13,223 bases of DNA, taken from NCBI GenBank assembly GCA_937898525.1, contig CALCBC010000054.1:1-13223 (forward strand). Reading direction: 5' to 3'. Under the pieces are notes generated by a model. It was not told the DNA's origin and made no database searches. It saw nothing but the letters and a program-made list of their open reading frames with translations. Source of the stretch: an uncultured Sphingomonadales bacterium. Lineage in GTDB: Bacteria > Pseudomonadota > Alphaproteobacteria > Sphingomonadales > Sphingomonadaceae. Shown piece after piece: positions 1-5,970 of this stretch; position 1 is the first letter of the stretch; each line of letters starts with the position of its first letter. A program made the position numbers and the translations under genes.

Positions 1-975
1 TCGCGTGCCGAGGCCGGCGATATCGCCCTCGGCAGTGCCCAGCCGCGTGCCGAGGCCGGCAATATCGCCCTCGGCAGTCCCCAGTCGCGTGCCGAGACCG
101 GCGATATCGCCTTCGGCGGTGCCCAGGCGGGTGGCGAGACTGGCAATATCGCCCTCGGCGGTGCCCAGACGGGAGTCGAGCCCCGCAATGTCGCTGTCAT
201 GAGCCGTCACGCGGCCGTCGAGGCCGACTATGCCCCCCTCCGCCGTTGTCAGCCGGCCATCGAGCACATTTGCGGCTGTGTTAAGCTGGCCCAGGGTCGC
301 CGCGTCATTATCGCCCACGCCGGGCGCCAGGTTGACGAGCCGCCGTCTCATCGTGGCGGTACCGAAGGATACGGTGTTTTGCTCGTCCGCCAGCGAACCC
401 GATCCGATCGCCACCGAATTGAGTGCGCTCGCCGTGGCGCTCGCACCGAGCGCGATTGCGTTCCCGGCCGTCGCGCCAGTGTTGTAGCCGATCGCGACGG
501 AATTCGTTCCGGTTGCGGAGCTGCCGACGCCGAGGGCCGAACCTCCAGAGCCCGACCTCGAGAGCTGGCCCACTGCCGTGCCGTTCGCGCCAGCCGTCGA
601 ATCCTGGCCTATGGCGGTCGCATTCATGGCATTCGCGGCCGCAGATTGCCCAACGGCCATCGCGTTCGCCGCGTCTGCCGTCGCCGTCTCGCCAATCGCA
701 ACGCTGTTGCTGCCCCGTGCAGTGGCCGCGTAACCGACGACGACGCTATTGTCGCCTGCGACCGTACCAAATCCGACCAGGACCCAGTTGTCAGCCCCCG
801 CGACCTTCCCCGCGCCACCGCAGGAGAGAGAATTGTCCGATTGCGCCATTCCCGGCGCGGTGCTGAAATCGTGGCAGTCCACCGTGGTCTGGGCCGAGGC
901 GGGCTCCATGCCGAACAGAGAGCAGCCGGTGAGTGCCGAGCCGATGATGAAATAGCGTGACGGTAAGAGCCGCAT
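1..975 (-). CDS. Trimeric autotransporter adhesin (YadA/Hia type), N-terminal part
   Basis: The reading frame starts at an ATG at 975 behind a strong ribosome site (AGGGGGAA, 7 nt spacer) and stays open to the window edge, giving 325 residues with the C-terminus missing. A signal peptide ends at an Ala-Ser-Ala site before Gln29. Residues about 56-200 hold some ten head repeats of about 14 residues with the motif NSVAIG or variants (NSVVVG, NAIALG, NATAIG), typical of the trimeric beta-roll head. Residues about 200-231 form a neck (NTVSFG, then LVNLAPGVGDNDAATLGQL). From about 232 on, 14-residue repeats such as DIAGLGTRLGTAEG place I, L, L and A at 3-4-3-4 spacing, a canonical two-heptad coiled-coil stalk. 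Known members are trimeric surface adhesins with a C-terminal membrane anchor; that anchor should lie outside the window. The family call is strong. The ligand is unknown. Two cysteines (34 and 52) near the mature N-terminus are unusual for these proteins and could form a disulfide. Confidence 0.88.
   Translation of the reverse strand, partial: MRLLPSRYFIIGSALTGCSLFGMEPASAQTTVDCHDFSTAPGMAQSDNSLSCGGAGKVAGADNWVLVGFGTVAGDNSVVVGYAATARGSNSVAIGETATADAANAMAVGQSAAANAMNATAIGQDSTAGANGTAVGQLSRSGSGGSALGVGSSATGTNSVAIGYNTGATAGNAIALGASATASALNSVAIGSGSLADEQNTVSFGTATMRRRLVNLAPGVGDNDAATLGQLNTAANVLDGRLTTAEGGIVGLDGRVTAHDSDIAGLDSRLGTAEGDIASLATRLGTAEGDIAGLGTRLGTAEGDIAGLGTRLGTAEGDIAGLGTR
2..169 (-). repeat. Four 42-bp tandem repeats in the adhesin stalk
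   Basis: Four near-identical 42-bp units lie at 2-43, 44-85, 86-127 and 128-169. A diverged fifth follows at 170-211, and more decayed units precede it in the coding direction up to about position 290. Each unit encodes 14 residues, exactly two heptads, so gain or loss of a unit keeps both the reading frame and the coiled-coil register. The array continues past position 1, so its full length cannot be seen. Confidence 0.9.
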
Positions 976-1357
976 ACCGCTTCCCCCTTGCGTGCGTCGT
1001 CAGAGAACAGTCGTTGGTTGGCACCATTTTTCAGACCCCATCGCATCCCTTTCGATCAAGTCCAGGCGAGGACTTTTCCCAGCGTCGGGTCGGGCCCGGA
1101 AGAGAAGCGATCGCAGTCCGTTCTTCGGACAGGCAGCGCGCTGTCGAGTGACGAGACAGCTGGCAGGCGCGCGAGTGCGGCCTGACGCCTGCTCAGGCAG
1201 CAACCTCGCCCTTGGCCCCCGTCGCCCGATCGCCGAACATCCAGCCGGAAGGCCGGCCGACGCCGGCTGCGTGACTTCCATACGAACGCGGCCTCAGAGT
1301 ATGCGCTCGCCCAGACGGCCAGGCCGCACCTTTCGAGTCGGACCAAAACCACAGGCG
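976..1357. other. 382-base non-coding stretch between ridA and the adhesin gene
   Basis: I see no convincing gene here. A 93-codon frame on the minus strand (1000-1281) has arginine- and proline-rich composition and no recognisable motif. The stretch must carry the adhesin leader, and the adhesin ribosome site is at 981-988. Two small inverted repeats are present: CTGTC/GACAG at 1141-1159 and GCCTGA/TCAGGC at 1180-1198. Neither has a following T-run, so I do not call a terminator. No clear -35/-10 pair was recognised. Confidence 0.6.
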
Positions 1358-1705
1358 TCAGCGGCAGGCGGCGGTAACGATGATCTCGACCTTGAACTCG
1401 GGCGCGGCGAGGCGGCATTCGCCGGTCGCACGGGCAGGCGGGTTGGCGGGATCGATCCACGCTTCCCACACCGAGTTCATCTCGGCGAAGTCGGCGATGT
1501 CGGCGAGCCAGATCGTCGCCGACAGCAGGCGCGACCTGTCCGAACCGGCCTCCGCCAGCAGGCGGTCGACCTGGGCGAGGACGGCGCGGGTCTGCTCGGC
1601 GACGCTCGCGCCCGGCGCGCCGACCTGGCCGGCGAGGTAGACGACGCCGCCGTGGACCACCGCCTGGCTCATCCGCGGCCCGGGCTCGATTCGCCGGATG
1701 GTCAC
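1358..1705 (-). CDS. RidA (YjgF/YER057c/UK114) family protein
   Basis: This 115-residue protein has the length and fold pattern of RidA-family proteins, small trimers of which the best-known members hydrolyse reactive enamine/imine intermediates from PLP enzymes. The N-terminal strands read VVHGGVVYLAGQVG, and the C-terminal signature is PARATGECRLAAPEFKVEI. Arg92 in PARAT and Glu107 are 15 residues apart, matching the carboxylate-binding Arg105 and the Glu120 of the archetype. It therefore probably retains the active-site arginine, but its subfamily and substrate cannot be assigned from sequence alone. The start is GTG, placed by a GAGG motif 8 nt upstream. It overlaps the stop of the exported protein gene at 1702-2094 by 4 nt (GTGA), so translation is probably coupled. 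Confidence 0.9.
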   Translation of the reverse strand: MTIRRIEPGPRMSQAVVHGGVVYLAGQVGAPGASVAEQTRAVLAQVDRLLAEAGSDRSRLLSATIWLADIADFAEMNSVWEAWIDPANPPARATGECRLAAPEFKVEIIVTAACR

Positions 1706-2094
1706 GCGCGCCGCCTCTGCCAGGGGAAGGACAAGGCGAGGCTGCAGCGCGAGCTCTGCACGCTGACGGAAACCACCCCGCCCTCGAGATGCCAGACGAA
1801 CGGCACGTAGAACTCACGCCACATGCCGTTGCCGTTGGCGACGAGGTGGTACTGAAGTGGTCTCAGGTCCTCGTTGCGAAGCATGACCAGCACGCGTTCG
1901 CCCGGTTCCATGCCAGCGCCGGCGATGCGGTAGAAATGGCCGTTGCCGCGCACTTCGGCCCGGCATTGGCCGGATTGCGCGAAATCGACCTGCTGCCACC
2001 CGCGCTTGTCGACTATCTCGTCGAGCGCCGCCGACGGGGCGGCGAGGCCGAGCAGCACGAGGGCGGGGACGAACTTCAACAGCGGCAACGCCAT
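1702..2094 (-). CDS. Small exported protein of unknown function
   Basis: This 130-residue protein is not recognised. The start is an internal ATG chosen because GGAGG lies 4 nt upstream; the longer frame to 2121 has no such signal. Residues 1-23 form a signal peptide (MALPLLKFVPALVLLGLAAPSAA) with a likely Ala-X-Ala cleavage site, so the protein should be periplasmic or secreted. The mature part looks mostly beta-strand (for example HFYRIAG, ERVLVMLRN, GGVVSVSVQ) and has two cysteines, one in QSGQC and one in QSSRC, that could pair. It ends in a basic tail (WQRRRA). It shares a 4-nt overlap with the RidA gene and is divergent from phoR. Nothing here allows a function to be assigned. Confidence 0.72.
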   Translation of the reverse strand: MALPLLKFVPALVLLGLAAPSAALDEIVDKRGWQQVDFAQSGQCRAEVRGNGHFYRIAGAGMEPGERVLVMLRNEDLRPLQYHLVANGNGMWREFYVPFVWHLEGGVVSVSVQSSRCSLALSFPWQRRRA

Positions 2095-2098
2095 GCAG

Positions 2099-2103
2099 CC
2101 TCC
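2099..2103 (-). promoter_or_regulatory. Ribosome binding site deciding the exported-protein start
   Basis: Read on the minus strand this is GGAGG, 4 nt before the ATG at 2094. It favours that start over the upstream in-frame codon at 2121. Its first base is also the last base of the palindrome at 2103-2117. Confidence 0.7.
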
Positions 2104-2117
2104 ATTCCGGCGGAATG
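2103..2117. promoter_or_regulatory. 15-bp palindrome in the divergent region before phoR
   Basis: CATTCCG, one central G and CGGAATG form a perfect inverted repeat with 7-bp arms. It abuts the ribosome site of the exported-protein gene. It could be an operator for a dimeric regulator, or a small hairpin in that transcript's leader. The protein that would bind it is unknown. Confidence 0.4.
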
Positions 2118-2171
2118 CCACGCCATCCCCTCATAGCCATTTCCGGCCTGCGGAGCGTGAAGAATTACCGA

Positions 2172-2182
2172 AGTTCCGAACT
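2172..2182. promoter_or_regulatory. 11-bp palindrome in the divergent region before phoR
   Basis: AGTTC, a central C and GAACT form a perfect short inverted repeat. Like the palindrome at 2103-2117 it contains TTCCG. It lies between the divergent starts at 2094 and 2237. Short palindromes arise by chance, so this is only a candidate operator. Confidence 0.25.
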
Positions 2183-2236
2183 GGCACAGGCCCCGGCGCT
2201 GGCAGCTGTAACATGGGGCCGGTAAGGCAGTCCGCG

Positions 2237-3445
2237 ATGCTGCACGGCCGTTCCCTTCCCGCCGCCGGAATAGCGATCGCGCTCGTCACCGGCGCGCTGC
2301 TGATCGCGGGCGGGACCAGTGTCTGGCTGACGGGCGCGGCGCTGGTGGTGTGGATCGCCTCGCTCTGGCTGGCGACGCCGCCGCCGGAGGACCGCTCGCC
2401 CACCCAGGGCGATGGCGTCCAGCTGACTCCGGCGGGCCTGCACGACCTTATCGAACCCTTCGGCCTGCCGATGCTGGTGCTCGATGACAGCCGCATCATC
2501 ATCGCCAACGCGGCCGCGCGCACGGCGCTCGGCGCGCACATCCTCGGGCAGGACGCGCGCGTCGCGTTTCGGCATCCGGCCGCGGTCGACCTGCTGACCC
2601 GCGCGCGGGACGGCACCGAAACGGTGCAGGGCCTGACCGACCCGCGCAGCGTCTGGCAGATGACTCGCTACGCGATCGACGAGCGCTACAGCCTCGTCGA
2701 GCTGGTCGACCGCACGGCCGAGGCCGACGTGAGCCGTGCGCATACCGACTTCGTCGCCAACGCCAGCCACGAACTGCGCACGCCCCTGGCCTCGATCATC
2801 GGCTACATGGAAACGCTGATCGACAGCGGCGAGGCGATCGCTCCCGAGCGCGCCGGGCGTTTCCAGGGAGTCGTGCTGCAGGAGGCCAGGCGGCTGCAGA
2901 ACCTCGTCAGCGACCTGATGTCGCTGTCGGTTGTCGAAGCCGAGAAGCACGACCTGCCGCGCGATACGGTCAAGCTCGCCGGGCTCGTCCAGCAGGCGGC
3001 GCGTGACGCGGCCGGACCCGACCGGCAGGACCGGATCGAATGGCTCGGCGGAGCGGATGATCTGGCCGTCCGGGGAGACCGCAGGCAGCTCGAGCAGCTG
3101 GTCCGCAACCTCGTCGACAACGCGCTCAAGTACGGCGAGCCCGGATCGAAAGTCTCGGTCAGCGTCGCCCCCGGAGAGCGCGACATGGCCGTGCTCACGG
3201 TCAGGGACCGCGGCGAGGGAATCGCGCCCGAGCACCTGCCGCACCTGACGCGGCGTTTCTACCGCACGGACCCTGGCCGCAGCCGCGCTGCGGGCGGAAC
3301 CGGTCTCGGCCTGGCGATCGTCAAGCACATCGTCGAGCGTCACCGCGGACGGCTCGACATCGACAGCGTGCTGGGCGATGGGACCACGGTGACGGTGCGA
3401 CTCCCTCTGACGGAGCAAGACGACCGAACTCCCGGCGAAGGCTGA
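2237..3445 (+). CDS. phoR: Phosphate-regulon sensor histidine kinase PhoR
   Basis: From the ATG at 2237 the protein has 402 residues. An AAGG motif 9 nt upstream favours this start, and an ATG at 2213 is an alternative. Two hydrophobic helices (about residues 7-45) separated by a very short loop anchor it in the inner membrane without a real periplasmic sensor. That fits PhoR, which reads the state of PstSCAB-PhoU rather than phosphate itself. A PAS-like region follows (LPMLVLDDSRIIIANAAAR). The H-box FVANASHELRTPLASIIGY carries the phospho-accepting His178. The kinase domain has the N-box (LVRNLVDNALKYGEP, Asn295), G1 (VRDRGEGIAPEHL), an F-box (HLTRRFYRTD) and G2 (GGTGLGLAIVKHI), all intact. 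Its partner PhoB lies at the far end of the cluster. The function rests on both sequence and context. Confidence 0.93.
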   Translation: MLHGRSLPAAGIAIALVTGALLIAGGTSVWLTGAALVVWIASLWLATPPPEDRSPTQGDGVQLTPAGLHDLIEPFGLPMLVLDDSRIIIANAAARTALGAHILGQDARVAFRHPAAVDLLTRARDGTETVQGLTDPRSVWQMTRYAIDERYSLVELVDRTAEADVSRAHTDFVANASHELRTPLASIIGYMETLIDSGEAIAPERAGRFQGVVLQEARRLQNLVSDLMSLSVVEAEKHDLPRDTVKLAGLVQQAARDAAGPDRQDRIEWLGGADDLAVRGDRRQLEQLVRNLVDNALKYGEPGSKVSVSVAPGERDMAVLTVRDRGEGIAPEHLPHLTRRFYRTDPGRSRAAGGTGLGLAIVKHIVERHRGRLDIDSVLGDGTTVTVRLPLTEQDDRTPGEG

Positions 3446-3475
3446 CGGCACAAAGGCCGCGGAAAACCGTTCGCG

Positions 3476-3493
3476 GTGTCATAAAACTGCAAT
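3476..3493 (+). promoter_or_regulatory. Pho box upstream of the phosphate porin gene
   Basis: GTGTCAT-AAAA-CTGCAAT matches the E. coli PhoB consensus (CTGTCATA, W, A, W, then CTGTMAY) at 16 of 18 positions by eye. It lies between phoR and the porin gene, 60-77 bp before the GTG start. A -10-like hexamer CATAGC at 3502-3507 begins 9 bp after the box ends, the usual layout where bound PhoB replaces a -35 element. This is the best Pho box in the window. Confidence 0.85.
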
Positions 3494-3497
3494 GGCA

Positions 3498-3537
3498 GGG
3501 ACATAGCGCGGACACGCGACGGCAACCGGTCCGTCAC
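3498..3537 (+). promoter_or_regulatory. Four further 11-bp-phased Pho half-sites
   Basis: Continuing in exact 11-bp phase from the main Pho box are GGGACAT (3498), CGGACAC (3509), CGGCAAC (3520) and CCGTCAC (3531), each followed by a 4-bp spacer. In all six heptamers of the run position 3 is G, position 6 is A, position 5 is C or A and position 7 is T or C. The phase breaks on both sides (3465-3471 and 3542-3548 do not match). Most of this extension lies at or after the expected transcription start. Confidence 0.5.
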
Positions 3538-3552
3538 ATCGGGATTTCATTC

Positions 3553-4794
3553 GTGCGTCACCCGCTTTCCCTGATTCTTGCCGGCTCGGTGCTGGTTCCA
3601 TTCCCGGCGCTGGCGCAGCAGGAGCAGGGCCCGCCGTCTCCATCGGCATCGACACCCGATCCATCCCGCAAAGCGGCCCTCCCGAAAATTTCCACCGGAG
3701 GCGTCACTCTGAAACCGCGCGGGCGGCTGCAGGTCGATGCCGGGACGATCGACGTCCCGGGCGGCGTCGCCAGCGGCGACTTCGGAACCGCGACGGAAGT
3801 TCGCCGGGCCTTCCTCGGCGTGCAGGGCGACCTGCCCGGGAACTTCGGCTATCGGATCGAAGCCGACTTCGCCCCCGCCGTCGAGGGCTCGAGCGTCGAG
3901 CTGACCGACGTCTTCCTGACCTACCAGGCGAGCGACGCGCTCACCTTCACGCTCGGGCACCACAAGCCGTTCGGCGGCCTCGACGAGCTGACCAGCGATC
4001 TCTTCACCGCGATGATGGAGCGTGCCGCGTTCACCTCGGCCTTCGGCTTCGAGCGCCGCGTCGGGCTCAGCGGCACCTATTCGGGCGGCGATCTGCTCGT
4101 GCAGCTCGGCATCTTTGCCGAGAACGCGCAGGACTTCGGCGAGGACGACAGCGACAGCTTCAGCGTCGACGCCCGGGTCGTCTTCAGCCCGGACGTCGCT
4201 GGCGGGACACTCCACCTCGGCGGCTCGGCCCACTACCGCGATCTCAGACACCCGGGGGCGACCGTGCGCTATCGCGCGCGGCCGTTCCTGCACATGACCG
4301 ACGGACGCCTCGTCGATACCGGCAGCTTCACGGCCTCCGGCGAGCGCAATTTTGGCGTCGAGCTGGCCTATCTCCGCGGACCTTTCCATGCCGTGGCGGA
4401 AGGGCACGTGATGACGCCGCTGCGCACCGGCATCGGCGATCCGACATTCTCGGGCGGCTATCTCGAAATTGGTGTGCTGCTCACGCCCGGCGACACGACC
4501 GCGTACGAAGAAGGCGCGTTCGACCGGGTCAAGCCGGTTCACCCGATCACGGAGGGCGGCATCGGCGCGGTCCAGCTCAATGCGCGCTACGACCGGCTCG
4601 ACCTCGACGATGGCGCGATCGCCGGGGGCACCCAGCAACTCGCCGGGCTGTCGCTAATCTGGATGCCGACCGACCGCGTGCGGTTTCTCGTCAACTACGG
4701 GCACCTGTGGATCGATGGCGCCGCGGTGCCGTCGGGCACCGAGCGGGACTACCAGGTCGATACGCTGGGCCTGCGGGCGCAGGTGGATTTCTGA
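3553..4794 (+). CDS. OprP/OprO-type phosphate-selective porin
   Basis: This 413-residue outer-membrane protein starts at a GTG with only a weak upstream GGGAT. A signal peptide ends at Ala-Leu-Ala before Gln22. A short Pro/Ser-rich linker leads to the barrel, which begins near TLKPRGRLQVDAG. Features of the Porin_O_P family are the strand REVRRAFLGVQGDL-like segment (here TEVRRAFLGVQGDLPGNFGY), the stretch LTFTLGHHKPFGGLDELTS and a terminal strand ending in aromatic Phe (LRAQVDF), the usual signal for outer-membrane insertion. Known members form trimeric, anion- or phosphate-selective channels. Position between phoR and pstS and a near-consensus Pho box point to phosphate or polyphosphate uptake across the outer membrane under starvation. 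Selectivity itself cannot be proved from sequence, since the lysine ladder of OprP was not traced. Confidence 0.88.
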   Translation: MRHPLSLILAGSVLVPFPALAQQEQGPPSPSASTPDPSRKAALPKISTGGVTLKPRGRLQVDAGTIDVPGGVASGDFGTATEVRRAFLGVQGDLPGNFGYRIEADFAPAVEGSSVELTDVFLTYQASDALTFTLGHHKPFGGLDELTSDLFTAMMERAAFTSAFGFERRVGLSGTYSGGDLLVQLGIFAENAQDFGEDDSDSFSVDARVVFSPDVAGGTLHLGGSAHYRDLRHPGATVRYRARPFLHMTDGRLVDTGSFTASGERNFGVELAYLRGPFHAVAEGHVMTPLRTGIGDPTFSGGYLEIGVLLTPGDTTAYEEGAFDRVKPVHPITEGGIGAVQLNARYDRLDLDDGAIAGGTQQLAGLSLIWMPTDRVRFLVNYGHLWIDGAAVPSGTERDYQVDTLGLRAQVDF

Positions 4795-4844
4795 TGCCCG
4801 CACACCTTCAGCCCGCGGTCCGCCGCCCTGGTTGTGACCGGCTC

Positions 4845-4873
4845 GTGTCGGGAATCTGTCGTCAGACCGTAAC
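4845..4873 (+). promoter_or_regulatory. Pho box (three half-sites) upstream of pstS
   Basis: CTGTCGT at 4856 and CCGTAAC at 4867 form a Pho box matching the E. coli consensus at about 14 of 18 positions. A third heptamer, GTGTCGG at 4845, precedes them in the same 11-bp phase. A -10-like CCTAGC at 4882-4887 begins 9 bp after the box, the same distance and nearly the same sequence as at the porin promoter. It would drive pstSCAB-phoU. Confidence 0.72.
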
Positions 4874-4914
4874 AGACCGTGCCTAGCAGATCGGAAAATC
4901 TTCAGGGGATCACC

Positions 4915-5955
4915 ATGACCATGTATCTGCGATCCGTCCTCGCCGCGCTGTGCGCGGTCTCCCTTGCGGCTTGCGGCGGGGCTGGCGAAGGTACCCGCCA
5001 GTCGGTCACCGTGGTCGGCTCGTCGACCGTCTACCCGTTCGCCAAGCTGGTGGCCGAGAACTTCGCCCGTTCGAACCCGGAGCTCGGCTCGCCGATCATC
5101 GAGGCGACCGGGACTGGCGGCGGCATCGCGTTGTTCTGCGCCGGCATCGGCGCCAGCCACCCCGACATCGTCAACGCTTCGCGGCGCATGAAGGCCAGCG
5201 AGTTCGCGACCTGCCAAACCAATGGCGTGACCGAGATCACCGAGATCCAGGTCGGGCTCGACGGCCTCGCCTTCGCCTCGGCGCGGGACGGCATCCGGCT
5301 GAACCTGACGCCGGAAATCGTCTACCGCGCGCTTGCGGCACGCCCGTTCGGCCGGGAGCAGACCGCGCAGACCTGGCGCGACGTCGATCCGTCGCTGCCC
5401 GACCTGCCGATCCTGGTCTACGGTCCGCCTTCCACCTCGGGCACGCGCGATGCGCTCAAGGAGCTGGTGCTGATCCCGGGATGCGAAAGCGATGCCGCGA
5501 TGAAGGCGCTCAAGGAAACCGACAAGGATCGCCACGAGCAGCTCTGCACCGAGATCAGGTCCGACGGAAAGTACGTCGACCAGGGCGAGCAGGACAACCT
5601 GATCGTCCAGAAGATCGAGAGCAATCCGAACGCCGTTGGCGTGTTCGGCTTCTCCTATCTCGAGGAGAACGCCGACAAGGTCCAGGGCCTCACCATGAAC
5701 GGCGTCGAACCCACCTACGAAACCGTCGCCGCATTTGAATATCCCGGGGCGCGGCCGCTCTACATCTACGTCAAGAACGCCCACCTCGATGCGATCCGCG
5801 GCTTGCGCGAGTTCGTTGCCGAATGGGCCAAGTCGTGGGGGCGCAACGGCCCGCTGACGGCGATCGGCCTGGTGGCGAATCCCGACGACGTCGCGGCGCG
5901 GAGCGAAGCCGCGGCGCGCGAATTCACCCCGCTCACCGCGGCCGATCTCGACTAG
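4915..5955 (+). CDS. pstS: Phosphate ABC transporter substrate-binding lipoprotein PstS
   Basis: The start is the ATG at 4915, 5 nt after AGGGGA. An upstream in-frame GTG at 4879 lies over the probable -10 region and is unlikely. The 346-residue product opens with a lipoprotein signal whose lipobox is LAAC at Cys20, so it is probably tethered to a membrane in the periplasm. The phosphate-binding loop VVGSSTVYPFAK (residues 33-44) and the later GPPSTSGTRDA segment are hallmarks of PstS. The protein is the high-affinity phosphate receptor that delivers phosphate to PstC-PstA. The segment ATGTGGGIALFCAGIG also fits the family. pstC begins 15 nt after its stop. Confidence 0.96.
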   Translation: MTMYLRSVLAALCAVSLAACGGAGEGTRQSVTVVGSSTVYPFAKLVAENFARSNPELGSPIIEATGTGGGIALFCAGIGASHPDIVNASRRMKASEFATCQTNGVTEITEIQVGLDGLAFASARDGIRLNLTPEIVYRALAARPFGREQTAQTWRDVDPSLPDLPILVYGPPSTSGTRDALKELVLIPGCESDAAMKALKETDKDRHEQLCTEIRSDGKYVDQGEQDNLIVQKIESNPNAVGVFGFSYLEENADKVQGLTMNGVEPTYETVAAFEYPGARPLYIYVKNAHLDAIRGLREFVAEWAKSWGRNGPLTAIGLVANPDDVAARSEAAAREFTPLTAADLD

Positions 5956-5970
5956 GGCCCTGCCCGGCCG

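Noticed and set aside
922..933. Lipobox-like LTGC in the adhesin signal peptide
   Set aside because: It falls in the middle of the signal sequence, and a good Ala-Ser-Ala cleavage site follows before Gln29. Trimeric autotransporters are not lipoproteins.
199..960. Long plus-strand open frame of 253 codons
   Set aside because: It is antisense to the trimeric adhesin gene, whose minus-strand translation shows clear head, neck and stalk motifs. The plus-strand product is arginine-rich with no motif.
1000..1281. Minus-strand 93-codon frame between ridA and the adhesin gene
   Set aside because: It has no ribosome site, low-complexity Arg/Pro composition and no recognisable feature, and is best treated as chance in high-GC DNA.
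2206..2212. CTGTAAC, a perfect Pho half-site before phoR
   Set aside because: The heptamers 11 bp on either side do not match and no -10 element stands at the spacing seen elsewhere, so a single half-site is not enough.
4878..4884. CGTGCCT as a fourth downstream Pho half-site at pstS
   Set aside because: It is in 11-bp phase but lacks the G at position 3 and the A at position 6, and it overlaps the probable -10 element.
4795..4914. Terminator between the porin gene and pstS
   Set aside because: Only short GC-rich inverted stretches are present and none is followed by a T-run, so read-through from the porin into pstS remains possible.
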